Source of the DNA: Sedimenticola sp.
GTDB lineage: Bacteria; Pseudomonadota; Gammaproteobacteria; Chromatiales; Chromatiaceae
DNA length: 52,523 nt
Assembly: GCA_011051655.1 (NCBI GenBank)
Contig: DRKS01000071.1
Span: 1 to 52,523 of the forward strand
Reading direction: 5' to 3'
The notes under the pieces are model-generated. The model searched no databases. It worked only from the letters and a program-made list of their open reading frames with translations, and was not told the DNA's origin. The position numbers and the translations under genes were made by a program. Shown in pieces: positions 17,696 to 26,350 of this stretch. Positions within the stretch are counted from its first letter, which is position 1, and every line of letters starts with the position of its first letter.

Positions 17696-19270
17696 TCATT
17701 CCCGCTTCTTGCCCACCAGCAGAAACTCGCCATACTCGTGGCCGGTGCGCTTGAGCTTGGCGTAGCGGGGGACCTGCTCCACGTTCAGCTCCTCGGCCCG
17801 GGCCATGATCTGCGACTTTATCTGCCGGTACAGCTTGGAGCCCTCCAGCACGCCCTGGTTTTCCCTCAGGGCCTTTATCAGGGCGTTGGCGAAGATGGAG
17901 TGGCCGTTGCCGCCGTCATCCAGCACCGGCTTTACGCCGCCGGAGGTGAGCACGTAGCGGGAACGGGTCTTGGCGATGACCCGCAGCCATTTCATGCGGA
18001 CCTCCTCCGACATGCCGGGATCCAGCTCGGTGCCGGCACTCCGGGTCAGGGCCCCGGAGTAGCAGGAGTCGGCGACGACCAGCACGTGCTTGGCGGACAT
18101 GGCATTGATGATGTCCGTGATGGCGACGGTGGAGACCCAGTTCGCCGTGCTGTCGCGCTCGGCATCCACCGGCAGCCAATGGCCGCGGTTGTTGGCCTTG
18201 TCGTATTCCCCGTGGCCGGCGTAGTAGATCAGCAGGTTGTCCTTTTCGGTCAGATCCCGGCGCATGGCGTTCAGGGCCGAAAGCAGCTCATAGCGGGTGG
18301 CGTCATACAGCTTGGTGACGGTGAAGCCGTATTTTTCCTTCAATATGCCGGCGATGGCCTCGGCGTCATTGATGGGGGTGACAAGGTCGTCCAGTTTTTC
18401 ATAGCGGTTGCTGGCGATGACCAGGGCATAGTATTTGCCGAACACGCCGGCATCGGGCGTTTTGCCCGGCGGCTCCTCCTGAAGGGCCTCCGGCAGAAGC
18501 CTGAACTCCACCGTGCTGCGCTTCCCCTGCTTGTCCACCGCCACCACGCTGACCGGCGTCTTGCTCTTGCTCACCGGCACCGTCACCTTGAACAGGCCCT
18601 GCGAATCCACCGTCTCGGGCCGGCCGTTGACAGTGAGAGAGAGCAGGCCCGCCGGGGCCTCCACCCGGCCCACCACCAGGCGCCCTCCGGCCCCCGCCGG
18701 GGTGATCACGTTGGTGACGGACCTGGTGTTGGCGATGGGGGGGTCGATGATATTGATGGCAGGCCCCGCCAGTTCCCCCCGCACCGCACCGGCGGACGTC
18801 CCGGCGCCGGAGCGGTAGTCGTCGCGGGCCGGGGGGCGCTCGTGCCTGATCACCGTCTCTTCCCTGATCAGGACCTCGGGCCTGGCGAGGCGCTTGAGCT
18901 TGGCGCCCCTGGCCTCCTTGATCTGCTGCATAATGCCCCTGGCCTCATCCTCGGTCACCCACAGGACATCATAGCGGGACAGCCCCGAGGATGATTTGAG
19001 CAACACCTGCTGGAGTTTCTTGCCCGGCTCGTTGGGATCACTGCAATCCGCGGCCTGGATCTTGTACAGGTCACGGGAGGAAAAGGATGAAAAGCCGGTA
19101 TCCCCGCTGCAGTCCGTGGTCTGGACCGTGATCTCGATGGGCTCCAGCGCCGCCGCCGGCTTCGGCATGCCCGCTATCAGCCCGATCAGAATGAGGCCAG
19201 GCGCCGCCCGCCCCCCGTATCCGGCAATGCGGTGAAGGACATGGATGATGCTTGCAATACTGGAGGTCAT
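17696..19270 (-). CDS. Secreted caspase-like (peptidase C14) protein
   Basis: A 524-residue protein read from ATG at 19270, which has GAGGAAGGA upstream; the frame is open further but without support. A signal-type segment (about 24–41) ends at PAAA. After a 130-residue region, residues about 172–257 form an Ig-like sandwich (INIIDPPIANTRS, LLSLTVNGRPE, VSVVAVDKQGKRS). The caspase p20 domain follows (about 279–420) with catalytic H353 (YYAGHGEYD) and C403 (VVADSCYSGA). Bacterial C14 proteases cut after basic residues in many cases; the substrate here is unknown. A paralogue is at 36289. It starts divergently from the TIGR02270-like gene, 127 bases apart. Confidence 0.88.
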   Translation of the reverse strand: MTSSIASIIHVLHRIAGYGGRAAPGLILIGLIAGMPKPAAALEPIEITVQTTDCSGDTGFSSFSSRDLYKIQAADCSDPNEPGKKLQQVLLKSSSGLSRYDVLWVTEDEARGIMQQIKEARGAKLKRLARPEVLIREETVIRHERPPARDDYRSGAGTSAGAVRGELAGPAINIIDPPIANTRSVTNVITPAGAGGRLVVGRVEAPAGLLSLTVNGRPETVDSQGLFKVTVPVSKSKTPVSVVAVDKQGKRSTVEFRLLPEALQEEPPGKTPDAGVFGKYYALVIASNRYEKLDDLVTPINDAEAIAGILKEKYGFTVTKLYDATRYELLSALNAMRRDLTEKDNLLIYYAGHGEYDKANNRGHWLPVDAERDSTANWVSTVAITDIINAMSAKHVLVVADSCYSGALTRSAGTELDPGMSEEVRMKWLRVIAKTRSRYVLTSGGVKPVLDDGGNGHSIFANALIKALRENQGVLEGSKLYRQIKSQIMARAEELNVEQVPRYAKLKRTGHEYGEFLLVGKKRE

Positions 19271-19397
19271 GGTTCGATTCCTTCCTCTGAGTTCACCGGG
19301 CCGGGCCGGAGCAGGTCTGTTATTATCGCCTGTATGAAACTGGTACTCCAGTCGGCCCAAGGATAATGAAGAAGCCTTCACCGGCCCTCTCCCGCCC

Positions 19398-20657
19398 GTG
19401 ATTATCGAAACCATCATAACCCAGCACGCCGAGGAGGCAGCCTTTCTGTGGCTGCTGCGTGATGCGGCCGTCCGCGCCCCCCACTACAGTCTCAAGGACC
19501 TGGCCCGCCTCGACGAACGGGTGGAGGCCCACCTCGACGGCCTCCGCATCGCCGGCGACGCCGGCTGGGCCATCTGCGCCGACGCCCTGAAGCATGAGGA
19601 ATCCGGCGAGGTGTTCGCGGCGGCGGTCCCGGCGCTGGAGGCGAACGACCCCGAACGCATGCAACAGGTATGCGCGGCGGTGGAGGCCGCGCCGGAGACA
19701 GCGCGCGGCCTGATCTCCGCCTTCGGCTGGGTCTCCCCCGACAGATCACAAGACGCCATCCATGATCTGCTGGCATCGGCATCGGCCCTGCACCGCCGGA
19801 TCGGCCTCGCCGCCTGCTCGGTCCAGCGCATGGACCCCGCCGGCCTGCTGCAGGCCGCCCTCGACGACGAAGACCCGGCCCTGCGCGCCCGCGCCCTGCG
19901 GGCCGCCGGGGAACTGGGACGCACGGATCTGCTCCCCCATCTGCTCCGGCGGGTCCGGGACGAGGATGCGGCCTGCCGCTTCCGGGCCGCCTGGTCGGCC
20001 CTGTTGTTGGGAGACAGGGGGGACGCTCTGGAATCCCTCAAGGCCATGGCGGGCTCCGACTCACCCTTTCGGGAGAAGGCGCTGCAACTCGCCCTGCGGG
20101 CCATGGATGGCGCCAGGGCCCGGGACTGGCTCAAGGGCCTGGCCCAATACCCCGACTGGCTGAGGTATGTGGTGCTCGGGGCCGGCATCGCCGGCGACCC
20201 CGCCTACATCCCCTGGCTGATGGAGCAGATGGAGACTCCCGAACTGGCGCGGCCGGCAGGTGAGTCTTTCAGCATGATCACCGGCGTGGATCTGGCCTAC
20301 GAGGATCTCGACGGGGAATGGCCGGAGGGCTTCGAGGCCGGGCCGACGGAGAACCCGGAGGACCAGGATGTGGCCCTGGACCCGGACGAGGATCTCCCCA
20401 TGCCGGACCCCGGCCGGGTGCGGGCATGGTGGCAGGCCAACAAGGACCGTTTTCAGTTGGGCGCCCGCTACCTGGCGGGCCGAACCATCAGCGTGGAAAA
20501 CTGCCGGCGGATCCTGCAGGCCGGATTGCAAAGACAGCGCAATGCGGCGGCCCTGGAACTTGCGCTGCTGCAACCCGGCGCCCCCCTGTTCGAAACCAGG
20601 GCGCCGGGATTCAGACAAGAGCAAGTGCTGCAAGCCACGGCGCAAGACGGTTCATGA
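19398..20657 (+). CDS. TIGR02270-like HEAT-repeat protein
   Basis: A 419-residue protein read from GTG at 19398. It is made of repeated amphipathic helices of HEAT type: LLQAALDDEDPALRARALRAAGELG, LLPHLLRRVRDEDAACRFRAAWSALLLGD and a later unit at about 225–250. The N-terminal EEAAFLWLLRDAAV and the central PESF-like GESFSMITGVDL segment agree with the TIGR02270 family, which is often found in T6SS loci. No signal peptide, so cytoplasmic. The repeats suggest protein binding; its partner is unknown. Confidence 0.82.
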   Translation: MIIETIITQHAEEAAFLWLLRDAAVRAPHYSLKDLARLDERVEAHLDGLRIAGDAGWAICADALKHEESGEVFAAAVPALEANDPERMQQVCAAVEAAPETARGLISAFGWVSPDRSQDAIHDLLASASALHRRIGLAACSVQRMDPAGLLQAALDDEDPALRARALRAAGELGRTDLLPHLLRRVRDEDAACRFRAAWSALLLGDRGDALESLKAMAGSDSPFREKALQLALRAMDGARARDWLKGLAQYPDWLRYVVLGAGIAGDPAYIPWLMEQMETPELARPAGESFSMITGVDLAYEDLDGEWPEGFEAGPTENPEDQDVALDPDEDLPMPDPGRVRAWWQANKDRFQLGARYLAGRTISVENCRRILQAGLQRQRNAAALELALLQPGAPLFETRAPGFRQEQVLQATAQDGS

Positions 20658-20660
20658 CCA

Positions 20661-20846
20661 ATGGGCGCGCCGCCTCTGGACGCCGTCTTCGCCATATTGG
20701 CCATGATTTTCATCGGCCTGGCGGTCCGTGATTACCGGGTCGCCGGTAAAAGGCTCACCCCCCGCCGCAAGGCATGGCTGCTGATCGGTTTCATATTCGC
20801 CGCAGTCAGCATCGGGTTGATTGCAATCCAGGGCTCATCCCCGTAA
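20661..20846 (+). CDS. Small two-helix membrane protein
   Basis: A 61-residue protein beginning 3 bases after the TIGR02270-like gene. It has two hydrophobic segments (AVFAILAMIFIGLAV and AWLLIGFIFAAVSIGLIAI) joined by a basic loop with RVAGKRLTPRRK. Codon use and position support a real gene, but it has no recognisable family. A hairpin-like inner-membrane topology with the loop in the cytoplasm is expected. Confidence 0.6.
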   Translation: MGAPPLDAVFAILAMIFIGLAVRDYRVAGKRLTPRRKAWLLIGFIFAAVSIGLIAIQGSSP

Positions 20847-20952
20847 GTGCGGGTCATGCTTGAATTTATTTCAAAACCAGATTGCCGCGACCGGCTTTCC
20901 TCCATTAAAATACTCCGGGCGCATTGAAATAACGGATTACAAAAGGAAAAGC

Positions 20953-22914
20953 ATGCCGCCATTCAACCCCCCATCCCGCAACACCCGCCCCCGGCGCTCC
21001 CGTTTCCTGCCCGCGCTTTTCATTTTGGCCTTTGGATTGACGGGTTGCTCCCACCTCACCGGGCAGGCCCCGTGGCCGGGCGGAAAAGACTGCGGCCCCG
21101 GGAAGCCTCCCCACGACCCCTGCATGGCCGCTCTGCCCGTCAGGATCCAAGCATCCGATCTCGATCCTTCGAACCGTCTCGAATACCGGCTGGAGGGAGA
21201 CCTGCAGGGGTTGGCGGTGGCGGACGAGGTGCTGCTGGAATTCACCCCGGACGCCACGGAAGAAAAGATCCGGACCCTTGCCGAAGACCTGGACGGCGCC
21301 CTGGTCGGCGCCATTCCGGCCCTGGGGATATATCAAATCCGCTTGTCCACACCGCTGAAATCCCCCGAGGCGCTGGGGACGCTGCTGAAAAAGCTGAGAC
21401 AAGACCCCCTGGTAACGCGCGCACAACCCAATGGAATCGGCTCGGGATCGGCGGTAACACCCTTGATTCCGGGTGATCCGGAGTATGGCCGGCAGCAGGC
21501 CGTACTGGAATTGATCCGTGCGCCCGAGGCATGGAATATCTCGAAAGGCGGCGGCGTGACCATCGCCATCGTGGATACCGGCATAGACCTCGACCACCCG
21601 GACCTGGCCGGCAAGGTCAGCGCCGGCTGGGACTATGTGGGCAACGACAATGATCCCGATGACGAACACGGCCACGGAACCCACGTGGCCGGAATCGCCG
21701 CGGCACTAACCGATAACCTGGCAGGGGTGGCGGGCGTGGGATGGAACAGCCGCCTGCTGGCCATCCGGGCGCTGAACCATAACAACATCGGAACCAACTC
21801 CGCCGTAAGCGACGCCATCAGGGAGGCCGCCGACACCCCGGGCGTGAGCGTCATCAATGTGAGTTACGGCAACATTATGAAATACCCCCTGTGCCAGGCC
21901 GTGGATTACGCCATGGCCTCGGGGAAACTGGTGGTGGCCGCCGCCATGAACAACAATACCAACACCAGGTACTATCCCGCCGGCTGCCAGGTCAGGGAAG
22001 CCGACCCCGGGCAGGACCAGGCGGACGCCGTCGCCGTCGGCAATACCACCCTGGCCGATGTCCGCTATACCGGCCCGGCCGGCGCCAGCAACTATGGCGC
22101 CTGGCTCGACCTGGCCGCCCCCGGCGTGGACATCTACTCCACCGCCATGGGCGGCGGCTACACGACCATGACCGGCACCTCCATGTCGACCCCCATGGTC
22201 GCGGGAGCCGCGGCCCTGCTGGCATCGGCCGAACCCACATTGTCACCGGCCGAGCTGAAACAGCGGCTCATGGATGCCGCCAAGCCCTTGCCCGGCGAGC
22301 AATTGGGCGCGGGGCGAATCGACTTGTTCAAGACCCTGTGCCCGCCCGCGGTGGACGTGCCGGTCCCCGACGTCGTCAACCGGCCGCAGGACGATGCCGT
22401 GGCCAGGGTGCGGGCGGCATGCCTGGATGCCGCCGTCCGCGGCTTTGAGACCAGCCCGGCGGTTCCCGCCGGCCGGGTGGCCCGCCAAAATCCCGCCGCG
22501 GGCAGCCTGCAAACCCCTGAAACCCTGGTCAGCCTGTTCATATCCACAGGCCCTTTGGCGCCGCTGCTGGGTTTTGCCGGCACGGAGGATTACGAGGCGA
22601 ACGGCCGCTTATGGACCCGCTACAGAATCCCCGTGACCAACTGGGCGGATTTTCCGCCGGAGCTGTTTCAAGCGGCACCGGACCTGCCCCCCTGCGGCCT
22701 GAACGACAACGCATCCCGGACCTGGGTAGACATCTACAACGGGGCCACCGGCGCACGCATCTATGGCTTTTGCGCCTTGGGCGCGCCAAGTGATTTGCAG
22801 CGGCTCTGGTTCGCCGTGGAGCGCGGCGGCGCGCCCCCCGCCGGGGTCTATATCGAACTGCACGACCGGCGGACCGGAAGCCGGTACCGCTCCAACAGGG
22901 TATCGTTTCCGTAG
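20953..22914 (+). CDS. Subtilisin-like (S8) protease lipoprotein with PASTA-like domain
   Basis: A 653-residue protein read from ATG at 20953 after an AAAAGGAAAA stretch. A lipoprotein signal ends in LTGC (C32). Residues about 85–160 resemble the inhibitor propeptide of S8 proteases. The catalytic domain (about 178–445) holds D208 (IVDTGID), H241 (HGHGTHVAG) and S410 (GTSMSTPMVAG). Residues about 455–525 look like a PASTA unit (VPVPDVVNRPQDDAVARV), and a 120-residue C-terminal domain is unrecognised. It probably acts at the periplasmic or outer face of the envelope. The barrel gene follows 30 bases on. Confidence 0.9.
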   Translation: MPPFNPPSRNTRPRRSRFLPALFILAFGLTGCSHLTGQAPWPGGKDCGPGKPPHDPCMAALPVRIQASDLDPSNRLEYRLEGDLQGLAVADEVLLEFTPDATEEKIRTLAEDLDGALVGAIPALGIYQIRLSTPLKSPEALGTLLKKLRQDPLVTRAQPNGIGSGSAVTPLIPGDPEYGRQQAVLELIRAPEAWNISKGGGVTIAIVDTGIDLDHPDLAGKVSAGWDYVGNDNDPDDEHGHGTHVAGIAAALTDNLAGVAGVGWNSRLLAIRALNHNNIGTNSAVSDAIREAADTPGVSVINVSYGNIMKYPLCQAVDYAMASGKLVVAAAMNNNTNTRYYPAGCQVREADPGQDQADAVAVGNTTLADVRYTGPAGASNYGAWLDLAAPGVDIYSTAMGGGYTTMTGTSMSTPMVAGAAALLASAEPTLSPAELKQRLMDAAKPLPGEQLGAGRIDLFKTLCPPAVDVPVPDVVNRPQDDAVARVRAACLDAAVRGFETSPAVPAGRVARQNPAAGSLQTPETLVSLFISTGPLAPLLGFAGTEDYEANGRLWTRYRIPVTNWADFPPELFQAAPDLPPCGLNDNASRTWVDIYNGATGARIYGFCALGAPSDLQRLWFAVERGGAPPAGVYIELHDRRTGSRYRSNRVSFP

Positions 22915-22944
22915 GCCCCCATGGTCAACCACGAGAGAGTCAAA

Positions 22945-24174
22945 ATGAAAGACACCACAAACGGCAACCAGCGCAACAAGCCCTCCTGCCGGACGGCGCT
23001 GGGCATGGGATTGTTTCTGGCGCTGGGCCTGCCATCGTCCGCAATGGCTTCCGGCGACGGCGACTTCTGGGATTTTCTGCTGGTGCAATGCACTAAAAAT
23101 GAGGGCAATCCCCCCCCGGAGCTGGTCGGCATGTGCAACGACGCCCTGGTGGGCGGCGGCGGCGCGGGGGCGCCCCCCTCAAACGCCGCCCTCAACACCG
23201 GCGGCCTCGGCGCCCAGGGGCGGACTTCAATAGCAGCGGCGGCCCAGCAGCGCAAGGGCATAAGGATGCGCCTCGATGAACTCAAGGGCGGAGACGGGTC
23301 GAAAGGGGGAGGGGCAAGCGCCGACGAATCATTCGGCCGCTGGAGCATTTTCGCCTCAGTGCGGTATACGGATACCGACCGGGACGCCACGACCCTGGAG
23401 ACAGGTTATGACGCCGATCTGGACGGCATCACCCTGGGTGGCGATTTCCGCTGGAGCGACAAGGCAGTGATCGGCCTTGCCCTGGGCTACACGGACACCA
23501 ACCTGGACTATGACCGCAACGCCGGCGACCTGGATCTCAGGAGCATGGACATCACCCTGTACGGAAACTTCACCCCCATGGCCAACGCCTATATCGACGC
23601 CTACGCCGGCTATGCGCGGCTCGAGTACGACACCAGGCGGAGAATCAAAATAGGGCTGATCTCCGGCGCGGCCAAGGGTGATACCGACGGCGACCAGCTA
23701 TTGGCGGGCCTCGCGGCCGGATACGAATGGAGCCACGGCCCCTGGAGCATGGGTCCCGAGATCAAACTGGACTATGTCAGCACCGACATCGACGGCTACC
23801 GGGAGCGCGGCTCCACCGGCCTCGAACTCAGCTACCAGAGCCAGGACATCGACTCCCTGACCACCAGCATGGGCGTCCGCATCTCCTACGCCAAGGCCGT
23901 CTCCTGGGGGGTCATCCTGCCCCAGGCGCGGCTGCACTATGTGCATGAGCGCAAAAACGACTCCCGCTCCATCTCCAACTCGCTGGCCCTGGATCCAAGC
24001 GGCGTATTCACCAACAAAACCGATGACCCGGATCGCGACTACATGATCGCCAACCTCGGCGTATCCGCCGTCATGCGCTACGGCCTCCAGGCCTTTCTGG
24101 ACTATGAGCAGCTCATCAATCACGATTTTCTGGACAGCTGGACCCTCGTTGGCGGCATCAGGAAAGAGTATTGA
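22945..24174 (+). CDS. Autotransporter-type outer-membrane beta-barrel protein
   Basis: A 409-residue protein read from ATG at 22945 with GAGAG upstream (an ATG at 22921 is also in frame). It has a signal peptide ending near SAMA. After a Gly-rich region comes a helical linker (RTSIAAAAQQRKGIRMRLDELKGG). The last 280 residues alternate polar and hydrophobic residues with barrel motifs (WSIFASVRYTDTDRD, IGLALGYTDTNLDYD, IDAYAGYARLEYD), typical of autotransporter barrels. There is no long passenger; the adjacent S8 lipoprotein could be its functional partner. The C-terminus ends in RKEY rather than the usual terminal Phe. Confidence 0.85.
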   Translation: MKDTTNGNQRNKPSCRTALGMGLFLALGLPSSAMASGDGDFWDFLLVQCTKNEGNPPPELVGMCNDALVGGGGAGAPPSNAALNTGGLGAQGRTSIAAAAQQRKGIRMRLDELKGGDGSKGGGASADESFGRWSIFASVRYTDTDRDATTLETGYDADLDGITLGGDFRWSDKAVIGLALGYTDTNLDYDRNAGDLDLRSMDITLYGNFTPMANAYIDAYAGYARLEYDTRRRIKIGLISGAAKGDTDGDQLLAGLAAGYEWSHGPWSMGPEIKLDYVSTDIDGYRERGSTGLELSYQSQDIDSLTTSMGVRISYAKAVSWGVILPQARLHYVHERKNDSRSISNSLALDPSGVFTNKTDDPDRDYMIANLGVSAVMRYGLQAFLDYEQLINHDFLDSWTLVGGIRKEY

Positions 24175-24344
24175 CCTTCGCCCAAAACGGGGATGTCCGG
24201 CATTACGATAAATGGTATAACGGCTTATGAACGCTTAGGGCCTGTCAACACCGATCCAACAGGCTCCGCTGCGCCAACCAAGCCAGAAGAGCTTCGAACC
24301 ATGCGGTTACTTATTGCGAAGCCGGGTAGAGCGACAATCCGGCC

Positions 24345-25841
24345 ATGGAACTGACCCTCACCGTAGTCCGTTACAAGACCCTGCCCCCAGCCCGGGAACT
24401 GCGCCTGACGGTGGATGAACAAGGTTGCACCGTCGGGCGAAGCCCGGACAACGACCTGGTCCTGCCGGATCCCGAGCTCTTCATTTCCGGGCGCCACGCC
24501 GAGATCCACTTCAGGGACGGCGCCTTTTACCTCACCGACACCAGCACCAACGGCACCTTTGTCAACAACGCCCCCCAGCCGGTGGGAAGAGCAAATGCAG
24601 TGGAGCTGCATGACGGCGACCGGCTGGCCATCGGCGACTACGAGATCCAGGTGGCGCTCACCGGTCTGAAGGCCGCCACGCCGCCCCTTGCCGGAACGGC
24701 GGTATTCGACACACCCGGCGGGGCGGCCCGGCCTGAAGCCGTTTCTCATGGAATCCCGGAGGAATCCACCAGGCCGCCCGACGTGCTGGACCTGTTCGGC
24801 GGGCCCGAAAAGCAGCCGGAGCCCCCCGGGGAGACAGACCTCCTTCACCCCAAGCCGGCCCCGGCACAACCCCAGGCCCCTCCCGCCGCCCCGCCGCCCT
24901 TTCCCGAGGAGTTCGACCTGTTGCAGCCCAAGCCCGCGGAGCCGGACTGGACCGGAGGCGCCTCGGAAGCGGATCACACCCCCGCCGAGCAGGACCAGTT
25001 CACACCGCCCCAGGCCATTCCCGAAAACTATGATGTGCTGACGGGGGAGATCGTCAGGGAGCCGGAGCAGGAGCAGGAGCCGGCGGCGCCTGAAGGCCCG
25101 GTGTCCCGGCCGCCGGCGGAGCCGGCCGGAAAAGAGGCCCCACAGGTCCAGGCCGCGCCTGCATCCCCGCCGCCCCCCCAGGCGCCCGCACCGGCGGCGC
25201 AGGCCCCCGCCACCCGGCCGGCCCCCGCCGACACAGAGGCGTTGCGGGCCTTGCTGGCGGGGCTGGGACGGCCCGACGCGGAGGTGGCCCCCGAGGAGAT
25301 CCCCGCCCTCATGCACACGGCGGGCCAGCTCATCCGCCAGACCACGGAAGGACTGATGAAAATCCTCGCCAGCCGGACGAGCTTCAAGAGCGAACTCCGG
25401 ATCGAGATGACCACCATCCGCCCGGTGGAAAACAACCCCCTGAAGTTTTCCGTCGATACGGACGACGCCCTACAGCACATGCTGTTCGGCGAGACCAAGG
25501 GCTACCAGCCCCCGGTGGAGGCCGTGCAAAACGCCCTGGACGACATCCTGGCCCACGAGCTGGCCATCATCGCCGGTCTCAGGGCGGCCTTGAGTGCCCT
25601 GCTGAAGCGCTTCGACCCCCATGCGCTGGAGCAAAGACTGAGCCAGGCCTCCAGGCTGGACAGCCTCCTGCCCATGGCCCGCAAGGCCAAGTGCTGGGAC
25701 CGGTTCACCGAAATCCACGACGAGGCCGCGGCGGACGCCGAGGAGGGCTTCATCCGCCTGTTCGGCGACGAGTTCACCCGGGCCTATGAAGAGCAGGTGT
25801 TACTATTGAGACAAGCCAGAAGCCACAGGAAAAATGACTGA
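24345..25841 (+). CDS. tagH: FHA-domain T6SS protein TagH
   Basis: A 498-residue cytoplasmic protein. Residues 1–110 are an FHA phosphothreonine-binding domain (VGRSPDNDLVLPDPELFISGRHA, SxNGTFVNN-like TNGTFVNNAPQP). A long Pro/Glu-rich linker follows (about 110–300). The C-terminal TagH domain (about 300–498) carries GQLIRQTTEGLMKILASRT, NNPLKFS and EFTRAYEEQVLLLR. In T6SS it reads Thr phosphorylation made by PpkA and removed by PppA, both encoded in this operon. It is the first gene of the core operon, and its end overlaps tssJ by 8 bases. Confidence 0.93.
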   Translation: MELTLTVVRYKTLPPARELRLTVDEQGCTVGRSPDNDLVLPDPELFISGRHAEIHFRDGAFYLTDTSTNGTFVNNAPQPVGRANAVELHDGDRLAIGDYEIQVALTGLKAATPPLAGTAVFDTPGGAARPEAVSHGIPEESTRPPDVLDLFGGPEKQPEPPGETDLLHPKPAPAQPQAPPAAPPPFPEEFDLLQPKPAEPDWTGGASEADHTPAEQDQFTPPQAIPENYDVLTGEIVREPEQEQEPAAPEGPVSRPPAEPAGKEAPQVQAAPASPPPPQAPAPAAQAPATRPAPADTEALRALLAGLGRPDAEVAPEEIPALMHTAGQLIRQTTEGLMKILASRTSFKSELRIEMTTIRPVENNPLKFSVDTDDALQHMLFGETKGYQPPVEAVQNALDDILAHELAIIAGLRAALSALLKRFDPHALEQRLSQASRLDSLLPMARKAKCWDRFTEIHDEAAADAEEGFIRLFGDEFTRAYEEQVLLLRQARSHRKND

Positions 25842-26340
25842 AACGACAGGCTGGAAACATTGGGCGCCGATGACGGCGCTGGCATTGATTCTGACCACCC
25901 CGGCGCTCACCGGCTGCAAAAGCGGCCTGCTGCGCATGATGGGAATGACACCGGCGAAAACCAGCATCGCCGCGGAGATAACGGCGACGCCGGGGGTCAA
26001 CCCGGACATCAACGGCCGCCCCTCCCCCATTGTGGTGAGGCTGTATGAACTCCGCGCCAGCGGGATGTTTGAGGGCGCCGACTTCTTCAGCCTCTACGAA
26101 AGCGAAAACGAGGCCCTGGGAGGCGATCTGCTGGGCCGCGAAGAGTTCGAACTGCAGCCGGGGGGCAGCCGGACCTGGGAACGCAGCCTGGCCGCCGACG
26201 CCCGCTACCTCGGCGTCCTGGGTGCCTATCGGGGCCTGGATCAGGCACAATGGCGGGTGACGTACAAACTGCAACCGGAAAGCGAGAACAAGATCAGCAT
26301 CGAGATCGGTGATCGCGCCATCACGATACAAGAACGCTAA
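25834..26340 (+). CDS. tssJ: Type VI secretion lipoprotein TssJ (copy 2)
   Basis: A 168-residue outer-membrane lipoprotein that holds the TssLM complex. The lipobox is ALTGC with C28. The core has NPDINGRPSPIVVRLYELR, FEGADFFSLYESE, LQPGGSRTWER and LGVLGAYRGLDQAQWR, in the same order as copy 1 at 10868. It overlaps tagH and precedes tssK by 10 bases, so this is the copy that belongs to the core membrane-complex operon. Confidence 0.95.
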   Translation: MTETTGWKHWAPMTALALILTTPALTGCKSGLLRMMGMTPAKTSIAAEITATPGVNPDINGRPSPIVVRLYELRASGMFEGADFFSLYESENEALGGDLLGREEFELQPGGSRTWERSLAADARYLGVLGAYRGLDQAQWRVTYKLQPESENKISIEIGDRAITIQER

Positions 26341-26350
26341 GGCACGCCAC

